Shown: positions 40,355 to 50,275, numbered from the stretch's first letter. The stretch is 64,000 bases of DNA from Sphingobacteriales bacterium (GCA_016708305.1 JADJGB010000008.1:1860001-1924000); one strand, 5' to 3'. The notes: a model not told the origin generated them from the sequence alone. Numbers and translations: made by a program.

Positions 40355-42022
40355 ATGATTTTATTTTATATTATATTGATTGCTTTCTTTTTTGGGTGGT
40401 GGTTATCTACTTCCGAATATGCATTTTCGGCAAACGACTTGTATGCTACCTATTATTTTAAATCATACAGGCTGCTGATTATTTTTGCTTTCGGAATTTT
40501 ACTGGGAGGCATATTTTGGGGAGAAGAATATAGCGAACCTGCCGAATTGCAATTTTCAATAACCACTCCTGCAGTTTCCTTAATTCTGGCTTTTGCTTCA
40601 TTTATTGCAGTGCTGATTACCTTTAAATTGAGTAAATTAAGTTCGGTTATTTATGCAGTTTTTGGCTCTTTATTGGCGTTTAAATTATTCAACAAAGGCA
40701 TTTTTGATTATCAATTTTTTTATAAAAATTTCTTTGCATGGATTTTTTCGCCTCTGCTTGCCACTTTACTTTCTTTTTTGTTAACCAGATTTTATAAAAA
40801 TTATATTATTCATTCCCAGATTCATTATTTAAAACTCAATCAATATCTAAGAATTGCAATCATACTAAATGCAATACTGTTTGCGGTTTTGATAGGCGCT
40901 AATAACGGGGGTGTATTGATTTTGCTGAATAGCACTATCAATACAAATTATTTACTGGCTTTTGGCAAAATTCCTTTAAATAATGACTATTTTATATACT
41001 CAATTTCTCTCCTGGTAATCATATTATTTACAAATTTTAAAATTCTCGATAATTTAATAAAGTTCTCAGGAGCCAAAATCAATACAAGTCCCGAGTCTGC
41101 ACTAATAATTGTTTTGTCATCGAATATTATCGTATTCTTTTTCACCATTCCGTTTGCAGTTATTCCTCTATCCATTTTTCAAATTGTTATGGCTTCCTCC
41201 ATTGGGAATGCGCTTACAAGGCAAAATATTCAGATAGATATAAAAAAGGTTTTAAAATGGTTTTTGATATTATTGGTAACTCCCGCTTCAGCATTTGGAA
41301 TAACATTTCTTTTATTGTACCTTATCAGACAAAAATATATCTTACAGAACGGGGCTGTTAATTTGAGGCAGCAATCAAATATTATTAATGTAGCAACTCC
41401 AATATTTTTGATTTCCATTATTATTCTTTTGGTGGGCATTTTGTTTTATCTCATCAAAGAGAATAAGCTAAAGCTAAAAGCTCAAAAGGATGCACTGAAA
41501 CATCAAAAGGAACTATTTGATAACCAAAAATCGCTTTCTGTGATGCAGGTAAAAGCCATTTTGTTGGAAAATGATAGCTTAAATACCAAATTGGAGCTTA
41601 AAAGACATGAACTGACCAATATTGCCCTAAATATTAGTGAACAAAATTATTTCTGGAGGAAGTTTATTCTAAACTCAGGAATATTAAGGCTTCAGAAAAG
41701 TACATGAAAAGGATAAAAAATTGAAGAATTGGAGAAGGATGTTTTTCAGAAAATGAATTTTTCTCAGGAAATTGAAGGATTATACTCGCAAATCGAAACG
41801 CTTCACAAAGACTTTAATATACATCTGGCTGAGCATTTTCCGCAACTTTCTGAAAATGACATTAGACTGGTAACGCTCCTTCGGTTAGGATTTTCTACAA
41901 AACACATAGCATCCCTCAATAATATTTCGCCTAAAAGCGTAGAGATAGCTAGGTACAGATTAAGAAGCAAATTGGGGCTGTCGCATGATCAAAATCTTCA
42001 AAAATATTTAAAAACAATATAA
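40355..42022 (+). CDS. PiT-type phosphate permease fused to coiled coil and LuxR-type DNA-binding domain (frame disrupted)
   Basis: Residues 1-365 form a polytopic domain with the PiT two-repeat layout: SANDLYAT near 25-32, LITFKLSKLSSVIYAVFGSL near 87-106, GANNGG at 181-186, IPLSIFQIVMASSIGNAL near 270-287 and ILLVTPASAFGITF near 305. These match the GxNDxAN and LPVSTTHxIVG signatures only loosely. After a last helix comes a coiled coil (about 368-430) ending LKRHELTNIALNISEQ. The frame breaks near 41650; in other frames FLEEVYSKLRNIKASEKY and, from about 41723, EELEKDVFQKMNFSQEIEG continue. A LuxR-type helix-turn-helix ends it: NDIRLVTLLRLGFSTKHIAS, LNNISPKSVEIARYRLR. That linker plus HTH is the standard output of Bacteroidota TPR-type regulators. 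Corrected length about 555. If the break is real there are two genes. Confidence 0.72.
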
Positions 42023-42041
42023 AAATTCAAAAAAAAATGTC

Positions 42042-43423
42042 ATGAAAAATTTGATTTTAGCAATTGCTTGTCTCGGCATTACCGTTGCCGTTCATGCTCA
42101 AATCTCAAGAGATTCCATTAAAGTAGATCAATATGGAGTAAAGTATAAAGAACACCTTTGGGTGTGGAGGAACGCAATGGAATATTGGTTTTGGAATCAG
42201 TTGATTCCAAATACAAGTTCTGGTTAGACAATAGGATAAATGTTGATGCTGCCACATTTTGGGGGCAGAACAAAGATTATGATAAAATTGGCGACGGCGC
42301 CAGTATTCGCCGCGCACGTTTTGCCATCAAAGCGCAGTTAACGCCCAGATGGTATGGCGAAATTGATGTAGATTTTGCCAATGGCGTTTTTGAGCTGAAG
42401 GATGCGATTGTAAGATATACCGGAATTAAAAATCTGGAATTGCAGGCAGGAAATTTTAAAGAAAATTTTTCCATGTCTCGAAATACCTCTTCCCGATACC
42501 AACCGCTTATGGAGCGCCCTATGAGCGCTACAACACTTGGCCCTTCCAGAAGTTTGGGCTATAATGTCAAATATCAGAAGGATTGGTTATTTGCTTCATA
42601 CGGCTTGTTTTTTCATGCAGTAAAAGACCTTGAAACCAGAACTTTTGTTGAAGACAATAATAAGGATTTTGGACGAAAAGAAGGCCTTGCGCATACTGCC
42701 AAGATTGTAATCCAACCGCTTTATAAAAGTGAAGATGTAGGATTGCACCTTGGCGGCGCTATTTCTTATCGTAAGCCATCAACTGATGTTGCACCTGCCG
42801 ATTATGGATCAGTAAGACTAAGCAGCAGAAACTCAACTTCTATAAACCGCAAAAAATATTTGGATACTGATGTTATAAAAAATGTACATCACAGTTTTCA
42901 TACTACTGCAGAGATTGCTGCCTTTTACAAAGCTTTACGCTTTGAAACTGCATATATTCAGGAAGCTGTTTATATTAAAAAAGACGCTCCGGCTGGTTTT
43001 GACCAAAGCACTAAAGTATTCAAGGGCGCTTTTGTGCAATCCAGTTACCTCCTTTTTGGTGGGCATCAAAGATATGACTACAACGGCGCAAAATTTAATC
43101 AGGTAAAAAGAGGCAGAAGCTGGGGAGATGTGGAATTAGCCGCACGCTATGATTATATGAACCTCAACAGTAAGAATATTTTTGGCGGAGCAGCCGAATC
43201 TTACACTGTGGGGATAAATTACTATGCTTCAAGAAATGTAAAGGTGATGGTAAACTATCAGTACAACAATAATGATAGGTATGCGAACGGAAAAGGAAAG
43301 TTACTGGTGGGCCATGATGCAGGCGGTAACCCAACCAAAGACTATAAAAAAGTTGTTGAATCGGATGGTAAGGCTGGAGTTGATTATAATATGCTTTCAG
43401 TTCGTTTTGAAATTGATTTCTAA
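42042..43423 (+). CDS. OprP/OprO-like phosphate-selective porin (one frameshift)
   Basis: Outer-membrane beta-barrel of the phosphate-selective porin family. Signal peptide MKNLILAIACLGITVAVHA. The frame breaks in a T run near 42159 (KYKEHL then GVEERNGILVLESVD) and is then clean to the C-terminal aromatic end FEIDF. Family blocks: RRARFAIKAQLTPRWYGEID, LQAGNFKENFSMSR, PLMERPMSATTLGPSRSLGY and GVDYNMLSVRFEIDF. Corrected length about 460. It follows the PiT-HTH gene by 19 bases and would supply phosphate or polyphosphate to the periplasm. Confidence 0.88.
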
Positions 43424-43439
43424 TTATTTAAATTATTTT

Positions 43440-44270
43440 ATGATGAAAAATTTATTATACATTTTGGCAATCGGTCTTTTCTTTATTCCCCAGTATTCTT
43501 GTTTGAAAGATGAGATGTACACAGGGCCGGCTACAATTAATGAAATTACATTTTCTCCCACTACGGTTACTCCCGATGATCAGGTAGTCGTTTCCATAAA
43601 AACAAGTGATCTTAAAGGAATTGCATCAGCTAAAATCAGTTACACGGTAAATGGAACTGCTCAGGCGGATATCAATATGGCCGAAAATCCTACATTCACA
43701 TTCATAGGCAGTATTCCCAAACAGACCGATAAGGCTGTAGTGAAATTCATTGTTAATGTATTGAATAAATCCGGATTTACAACAAGCTCGGTTGAAAAAA
43801 TATACACAGTGGGAGCCATCCCTCCTGATTTTGGCAATTTGGTTCTTAATGAAATTGATGGTAACTCCAAGACTATCGAATTGTTCAATAAAGGTGCAAA
43901 GGCCATACCATTAATGGGAGTAACACTTACCAAAAACAATACGGCGGTATGGTGGACAGGCGCTGCTGCTGCTGGTAATATTGCAGCTGGCGGGTATGTG
44001 CAAATTATTCAAGGGAATAGCGACCCCAACTTTGCCGGCGCAAGTGGCATATCTAATAAGCAGAGTTTAAAATTTGAGCTTAAAGACCCAAGTGGCACAA
44101 GTCGCGGCATTTTCCTCAGAGGCGATGAAGCAACACTTGGTGGCGCTATCAGCGACATTAGCCCTAAATCCTATCAAAGGATTCCTAATGGTACAAGCGA
44201 CTGGAAATTGGCTGCACCTACTACAGGTGCTCCAAATGCTGCCAGTGGCGATAATATACCTCAAAATTAA
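43440..44270 (+). CDS. Lamin-tail-domain lipoprotein
   Basis: 276-residue lipoprotein. MMKNLLYILAIGLFFIP is followed by a lipobox ending Q-Y-S-C. An Ig-like region (ITFSPTTVTPDDQVVVSIKT) precedes a lamin-tail domain: GNLVLNEIDGNSKTIELFNK, IPLMGVTLTKNN, GGYVQIIQGN and QRIPNGTSDWKLAAPTTGAP. Lamin-tail domains in secreted bacterial proteins often accompany phosphatases, nucleases and VTC/CYTH-type genes. It follows the porin by 16 bases and is closed by a terminator. The frame is intact. Confidence 0.8.
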   Translation: MMKNLLYILAIGLFFIPQYSCLKDEMYTGPATINEITFSPTTVTPDDQVVVSIKTSDLKGIASAKISYTVNGTAQADINMAENPTFTFIGSIPKQTDKAVVKFIVNVLNKSGFTTSSVEKIYTVGAIPPDFGNLVLNEIDGNSKTIELFNKGAKAIPLMGVTLTKNNTAVWWTGAAAAGNIAAGGYVQIIQGNSDPNFAGASGISNKQSLKFELKDPSGTSRGIFLRGDEATLGGAISDISPKSYQRIPNGTSDWKLAAPTTGAPNAASGDNIPQN

Positions 44271-44283
44271 TTTTTGGCAAAAG

Positions 44284-44313
44284 GGACAGTGTATCTTACT
44301 ACTGTCCTTTTTT
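44284..44313 (+). terminator. Intrinsic terminator after the lamin-tail gene
   Basis: GGACAGT (44284-44290) pairs with ACTGTCC (44301-44307) followed directly by six T. It splits the phosphate island into an uptake part upstream and the CYTH part, whose first gene starts 33 bases later. Read-through may link them. Confidence 0.85.
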
Positions 44314-44346
44314 CAATTTTTTATTAACAACTTAAAAAAGAAAACA

Positions 44347-44991
44347 ATGAGTAAAGAACAAATGGAAATTGGAGCAATTTCAAAACCCAGATTTGAATTC
44401 CGTTCTTTTGGGCAAAATTTTGATGAAGCTGCAAAAAGAATGGCCAGGCTTTCTGTACCTGTTCCTGAAAAAGTATGGGAGCGAAATAGCGATGAAATAT
44501 ACATTATGTCTCGAAAAAATGACATTAATAATACCAAAATCAGAGACGGGAAAATGGATATCAAAACCTACGTTCATACTGTAGATGGGTTAGAGCAATG
44601 GAATCCATTAATGAAAGGCGAATTTCCAATTGCTGCTGATGTACTTAAGAATGAAGTGTTTCCTGCCTTTATGGTAGAAACACCCGATATGACCAAAGAT
44701 GCTTATACCTATGAGGAATTTTTTAAAAATGATAGAAGAGAACCCTGATTTGGCAACTGTAAGGGTTCATAAACAACGCTTTTGGCTATATGGTAAATGA
44801 TACAATTTGTGAAGTGGGAAATGTATTGATAAATGGAGCCAGGCTGGTTACTATCAATTCAGAATCGACTGAAATAGAAGATATTAAAAAAACCATACAG
44901 GATGTAAAATTAGATGGAGGTAGAAAACATCAATTATCTGCAAGCCATCAAAGAGTAATAAGGTATGATTGACAAACCATTAGCAAATTAA
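44347..44991 (+). CDS. CYTH-like (triphosphate-tunnel superfamily) protein, frameshifted
   Basis: Starts MSKEQMEIGAISKPRFEFRS at 44347. Blocks that resemble the tunnel fold are ERNSDEIYIMSRKNDINNTK, IRDGKMDIKTYVHTVDGLEQ and, in a second frame, ENPDLATVRVHKQRFGYMV, then CEVGNVLINGARLVTINSES. Breaks occur in the T/A run near 44723, near 44785 and near 44935-44960; after repair the protein ends GMIDKPLAN at 44991, about 215 residues. Alternating charged strands in beta-hairpins and the start FEFRSFG fit a CYTH-type enzyme acting on triphosphate or polyphosphate, but the classic ExExK motif is not clean. The next gene is a canonical CYTH protein. Confidence 0.55.
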
Positions 44992-45012
44992 TTCATATTT
45001 AAACAAATTTAT

Positions 45013-45480
45013 ATGGCACAGGAAATTGAACGCAAATTTTTGGTAAAAGGAGAGTATAAATCTCTGGCCTCAAAAAATACAAGAATAATTCAAGGATACC
45101 TTTCATCCATACCCGAGCGCACGGTGAGAGTAAGAGTAAAAGGTGATAAAGGATTTATTACTGTAAAAGGCATTGGCAACGAATCGGGTGCAAGCAGGTA
45201 TGAATGGGAAAAAGAAATTCCTGCAGAAGAAGTACAGGAGCTATTGAAAATATGCGAACCCGGCGTAATTGATAAAACCAGATTTCAGGTAGTTGTTGGG
45301 CCTCATACATACGAAGTTGATGAGTTTTATGGAGAAAATGAAGGCTTGACGCTGGCCGAAGTAGAACTTTCAGCCGAAAATGAAGGATTTGAAAAACCTG
45401 TATGGCTGGGAGAGGAAGTGACCGGAGATGTAAAATATTATAATTCAATGTTGATGAAAAATCCATTTACTAAGTGGTAA
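45013..45480 (+). CDS. CYTH-domain (triphosphate tunnel) protein, probable inorganic triphosphatase
   Basis: 155-residue stand-alone CYTH protein. The ExExK motif is clear at the N-terminus (AQEIERKFLVKGEY), followed by the tunnel strands: RIIQGYLSSIPERTVRVRVK, GFITVKGIGNESGASRYEWE, IDKTRFQV and YEVDEFYGENEGLTLAEVEL. Single-domain bacterial members with this layout (close to ygiF/NE1496-type proteins) hydrolyse tripolyphosphate with Mg or Mn; some relatives are adenylate or thiamine-triphosphate enzymes. The frame is intact. It lies 21 bases after the CYTH-like gene. Confidence 0.9.
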   Translation: MAQEIERKFLVKGEYKSLASKNTRIIQGYLSSIPERTVRVRVKGDKGFITVKGIGNESGASRYEWEKEIPAEEVQELLKICEPGVIDKTRFQVVVGPHTYEVDEFYGENEGLTLAEVELSAENEGFEKPVWLGEEVTGDVKYYNSMLMKNPFTKW

Positions 45481-45662
45481 ATTAATGAATATCAACAATT
45501 TATTTTACTTTCGGTTTTCCTAAATCAGCAAAAGAACAAATTAGAAACCACATAAAATCAATCTCTTTTTATCTTTTTTTGTGTAAAATAGTAAAAAATA
45601 CTTTTTAGGAAGCTGTTTCAATAATGGTCTTTGCTTGGGAGGCCGGAAGTAATTTCCTTATT

Positions 45663-46425
45663 ATGATGAAACTTCATTATTCGATAATCTTAACCATAAT
45701 TGGTGTTTTTTTTATATGCTGTTGTACAAAACAAGGCAATACAACCCATACACAAACTACTGAAAATGGGGGTTAGGAAAGCTGTAAAACAGGACTAAAG
45801 AATCTTTCAGGGTCTTTGCTATCACAAAAACAGAACAACCTTATTAGGCGCAATTGACAAAGGGAGTGTTTTTGAAATTGATTTCAATGGAAATGTTCTT
45901 CGAAAATTACCTCTACAACAATCCGGTGATTTTGAAGCAATAACCATGAATTATAAAAATGGTACGATATATCTGGCTGATGAAGGATTAATGACCATTT
46001 TTCAACTTTCGTCAAATGAAGAAAAATTATCCGAAATAGTTGAAATATCTATACCTAATTCAATGGTTAACAAGGGGCTGGAAGGATTGGCTTATTGTTT
46101 AGACACGCTATATATTGCAAATCAGGCTTCGCCAACGCGGTTGTTTAAGTATTGTCTTTCAAGTAAAAAGTTATCTTTTCAGGATGTTTCATTTGCAACA
46201 TATCTGTCTGATGTTTGCTTTGACGACTCAGACAATACCCTGTGGTTTGTTGATAGTAAAAAGCAGATGATATTTCATTGCACGCTAAATGCTGAATTAA
46301 TTGCCTCACAAAGTATTACAATGGTGAAAAAAGCTGAAGCGCTATTTATTGACCGCAAAAACAATATTGCCTGGGTCGGATGCGATGATACAGGGCTACT
46401 TTATAAAATCAATTTAACAATTTAA
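45663..46425 (+). CDS. SdiA-regulated-type beta-propeller lipoprotein (frameshifted)
   Basis: ATG at 45663 gives a lipoprotein signal (MMKLHYSIILTIIGVFFICC) with a Cys cluster at the lipobox, then a short linker. Breaks near 45775-45800 shift into the frame GLCYHKNRTTLLGAIDKGSV, FEIDFNGNVLRKLPLQQSGD, FEAITMNYKNGTIYLADEG and ANQASPTRLFKYCLSSKK, ending at 46425. These repeats match the SdiA-regulated (YjiK-type) propeller, which is related in fold to phytase-like propellers. Corrected length about 250. Its place between CYTH and anion-transporter genes suggests a role in handling phosphorylated or anionic compounds; this is inference. Confidence 0.7.
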
Positions 46426-46428
46426 ATT

Positions 46429-48030
46429 ATGGGTGAGCATTTACTGAATAAGGGTCTCTTAAATATGGATAATTATAAACTTGAAAAACTACCCAAAATA
46501 GAAAAATCAGGTTTTGAAAAATGGATGATGAAGGTAGGAGGGCCTTTGGCCATTATAGCTTTTATTCTGCTGTTTTTTGTAGCAAATATTCCTTTTTTAA
46601 ATCATATTGATACTTCAGTATTGGGAAAAGAGGCAATGGCAAGGTATAAGGAATTAGGAGCTATAAAATTCGAACGTGCCAATTACGCTATGCTGGCCAT
46701 TTTTATTGCAGCCATTATATTGTGGATAACAGAGGCAGTACCTAATTATCTTACTTCACTTATTGTTATATTGGCTATAGCGCTTACCAAAGTTACTACC
46801 GAAAAGGAGGCTTTGGCCCAATTTGGGCACCCGGTAATGTGGCTGAATATTTTGTCTTTTGTATTGGCAAGTATGTTGGTAAAAACGCAGGCAGCCAAGC
46901 GTTTCGCGCTATGGTTAGTCATAAAATTCGGCAAAAATTCATTTTTGGTTATTTTTAGTTTTTTGATTATCAATGTTGTATTATCTGCTTTTATTTCGGC
47001 AACCACAGCAAAGGCCACCATTCTGTTGCCAATTTTTATGGTAATCGCAGCTCTTTATGGCTCAACGGGCGGAAACAATCGCAACAATTTTGGCAGAAAT
47101 ATCGTTTTGCAAAACCTTTTTCAAATTAATATAGGTGCCTCAGGTTTTCTTACCGGTTCAGGAGCCAACCTATTGGCAGCCGCCTTAATTGCAGGAGCAA
47201 TGGGTTGGGATCTGTTCAGTTATCAGGATTGGTTTATTGCCGGTTTTCCGCTTGCAATTATTCTAATTTTATTAGCCTTGGTTTGTAGGTTCCAAAATCA
47301 TTTTTCCGCTCAAGTCCGGCGAGGACAAACCTCAAATAGCCGGAGGCATTCAAAGCCTAAAAGAGGAATATCAAAAATTGGGAAAAATTTCAATTCAGGA
47401 ATACAAGGCTATTGCCATTTTTGTATGTGTTCTTATACTGTGGGCTACTGACAAGCAGCATGGAATAAATCAAACGCTGGTCGCTTTTATTGGAGCAGTT
47501 GTGGCATTATTGCCGGGAGGCATTGGCGTAGTAAAATGGAATGATATTGATATTCCCTGGCATTTGATGCTTTTTTCGGCTGGGGCATATACGTTGGGTG
47601 CAGGCTTTGAAGCTACAAGTCTTCCGGCAATATTGGTAGAAGCATCTTTTAGTCATCTTGGCATAACACAGGCAACGCCATTTTGGGTTTTATACCTGAT
47701 TTTGACGGCATTAATGATATTCAGTGCGCTGCTATTTCAATCAAAAACAATGAGAGCATTAATTTTTGTTCCCATTGCAATTGGTGTTGCCACCAGGTTT
47801 GGCTATCCAATTATGAGTATTGCTTTTCGGTAGCACTGGCAATTGAACATGTTTATGTGTTGCCCTTCAACAGCAAACCGGCTGCTTTGTTATACACTAC
47901 AAATCAATACAGCATAGTTGATGGGTTTAAATTTGGATTTACAATGATGGTTATTAGCTGGCTGATGCTCATTTTATGGGGAGAAACGGTTCTCCGATGG
48001 TTAGGGTACACAAATGGCGTATTTTTCTGA
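46429..48030 (+). CDS. SLC13/DASS-family anion:sodium symporter (two frameshifts)
   Basis: Polytopic inner-membrane transporter of the divalent anion family (substrates in relatives: dicarboxylates, sulfate, phosphate). Seen: AIFIAAIILWITEAVPNYLT, WLNILSFVLASMLVKTQAAK, FISATTAKATILLPIFMVIA and GASGFLTGSGANLLAAALIA; the SNT-like motif is replaced by SATTA and TGSGANL. Breaks occur near 47295 and near 47825; the second half contains PWHLMLFSAGAYTLGAGFEA and the last helices end in WLGYTNGVFF. Corrected length about 530. Possible starts are 46429 and 46465. It begins four bases after the preceding gene. Confidence 0.85.
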
Positions 48031-48045
48031 AAAAAATAAGTTTTC

Positions 48046-49513
48046 ATGATTGATATTAAAGCTAAAATACACGACAATTTCTCAATAGAATTTAAAGTAG
48101 GTTTTGTAGTAAGAAGAAAAACCCGGATAAATGATTTTATAATTAATACCTGGTTCTATATACCCAATAGTTTGGATATTAACTCTCTTACCTATACTAA
48201 AAAGCAGTTTTATATAGATGTAAAATCTAATGTAAGGCTTATTACACCTCGGTATTTACTAAGAGAAATTGCTAACGGTGAAAATTCTCCTTTGCAATAT
48301 CTGGAAAATGCCTTTCGAAATATGGCATCAGCGCCTACACGCACTAATATAAGAGATTATGAGTATCAAATAAAAATGTTTTTGGCTATTTTGAGAAGTT
48401 CAATCAGAGATGAAATTCTGCATGTTTTCAATACGCCCGTCAAGGATGATATTGTTTTTCTAATTGAATCTTATATAAAAAATATTCATGAAATAAAAGA
48501 AAAATACAGAGACCTTCGAAAAATTATTAATGCACCTACAGTTTCGGACAAAGTGTTTAATATATTTCTATTTGGGGATGAATTCATGAGTTATGTTTTT
48601 AACCAGCATACATATAGGCTTGTCAATCAGTTAGAAACCTTTTCGGATATCGCGTATGTAGAAATGATTGCAAAACTAAAAAAAATAATTAAAGCCGAGG
48701 TAAATTATAGAAGGGAAAAAGGTTTTCCGGTAGTAGATAATGAAGAAGACCAGAAAAGAAATCAAAAAATTATTTACAGGTTGGGGGTTCTCAAAAAATA
48801 TATTGAGAGTGACTTATACCTGAAATCAGAACAAAAAGAGATGGTTTTTAATTGAGCAAATTCTTTATAGTATTGCAGCAGGCGTTTCCATGATTTTTGC
48901 AACAGCTATTGCTTTTTCATTTCAGCAATCCTTTGGCAATTTTACTATTCCATTGTTTGTAGCGCTTGTTATCAGCTATATGCTGAAAGACAGAATTAAG
49001 GAATTGATGAGGTTTTATTTTGCACACAAGCTTGGGTCAAAATATTATGATAACAAAATAAATATCAGCATAAAGGACAGTCCAATTGGCTGGAGCAAGG
49101 AAGGGGTAGATTTTATTTCGGAAACTAAGATTCCACAAGAAGTAAACAAACTCAGGGATAATTCATCATGGTTTGAAATGGAAAACAAAATAAATGATGA
49201 AAAGATTCTGCTTTATCGGAAAAGAGTAAGGATAGACCGCGATAAACTTGAAAAAAACAGTAAATATATCCTGTCCGGAATCCATGACGTCATGCGTTTT
49301 CACATTAACCGGTTTACCCATAAAATGGATAACCCAAAAGTTCCCTTATTCGTATTGGACAAAGATAATAATATTGCCACCATAAAGGGCAACAAAGTAT
49401 ATGTAATCAATATCATAATGCAGTTTCAGTATGAAGAAAAGATTGATTATAAAATATTTAAGGTAGTATGTAACCGGTCGGGGATACTCAAAATTGAAGA
49501 AACAAACAGTTGA
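48046..49513 (+). CDS. Unrecognised membrane protein with two central helices (one frameshift)
   Basis: The first frame (48046) gives 269 residues starting MIDIKAKIHDNFSIEFKVGF, rich in Lys, Ile and Asn and mostly helical, with DYEYQIKMFLAILRSSIRDE. It stops at 48855, but the next frame continues across the stop: FLIEQILYSIAAGVSMIF, then two membrane helices (FATAIAFSFQQSFG and FTIPLFVALVISYML). A cytoplasmic C-terminal half follows, with SGIHDVMRFHINRFTHKMD, ending at 49513. Joined length is about 488 residues. No family was recognised. It is the last gene of the phosphate island, 15 bases behind the transporter, so it likely works with it. Confidence 0.6.
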
Positions 49514-49932
49514 TAAGTTTGGGTCATTTGGAAGCCAGAAACACCAAATCCAATAATATTGAAAAAATGCCCAATTCTACAATTAATCATTTTCATACAT
49601 CCATAGTTCATGAGAAAGTGAAATTAATGAAAAAGGAAGAAGCAGTCAGAATTTGTGAGGCGGTAAATTTCTATGGCACCTTTTGAAAGAACTGAAATAT
49701 ATCCTAAAAATTATAAAAAAACTCAAGACTTTAAAAATAGTGAAAAACTGAACAATAACAACCTGCTTGAGCTAAACCCCGTTTGATTATGATTAAAAAC
49801 ACAGAATAATTAACACTATCCACATTTCAGTTGTCTCGTTGGTGATGGCCTGAAAAAAATGCATTAAGAAAAATATTTCTCCTTTCATTTCAAACGGTGC
49901 TTCTTTTTCCGGTCATTTCAACACAAGGAAAT

Positions 49933-50025
49933 GGAGTGAGAAATCTTTTCCTTCCAAAACGATAAGATTTCTCCGCTGTGCTGCAAAATAATCAAGAAAG
50001 GCTACGAAAAGACAGTAGTTTTATG
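49933..50025 (+). repeat. REP-like repeat, copy A
   Basis: Contains a perfect 10-bp inverted repeat, GAGAAATCTT at 49938-49947 with AAGATTTCTC at 49964-49973, followed by CGCTGTGCTGC. The same layout with a few changes recurs at 50376-50459. Confidence 0.5.
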
Positions 50026-50052
50026 GCTCTATGGTGGACTGCGTGGGTTGAT

Positions 50053-50115
50053 AATTGTTGCGCATTGCGACAATGGCCTTGAAAAAAATGCGTTAAAAAA
50101 ATGATTGAAGGTAAT
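50053..50115 (+). repeat. Dispersed intergenic repeat, copy 2
   Basis: AATTGTTGCG to TTGAAGGTAAT with the central block CCTTGAAAAAAATGCGT; near-identical to the minus strand of 6857-6920, 43 kb away. Confidence 0.55.
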
Positions 50116-50245
50116 CGTCAAAAAGCCGTCGTTGTTTGAGCGCCTTTTAGTCTTCGTAATAAATGTAACTACGTCGCGAGTTCGACGGGTTTAGACTACC
50201 GAAATCATTTTTAGCAATTTTTATCACAGCCTTGATTTTTTTTTG

Positions 50246-50275
50246 TTACTTTTTTGTATCATGACAAAAAAGTAA
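50246..50275. repeat. Perfect 12-bp hairpin
   Basis: TTACTTTTTTGT at 50246-50257 and ACAAAAAAGTAA at 50264-50275 form a perfect stem with loop ATCATG. Elements of this type recur between genes in many Bacteroidota genomes; a bidirectional terminator is one possible role. Confidence 0.6.

Noticed and set aside
49567..49686. 39-codon frame as a real small gene
   Set aside because: No ribosome-binding site, no similarity recognised and degenerate surroundings; mentioned only in the region note.
50170..50200. GAGTTCGACGGG as a tRNA T-arm
   Set aside because: No acceptor, D or anticodon stems could be formed around it.
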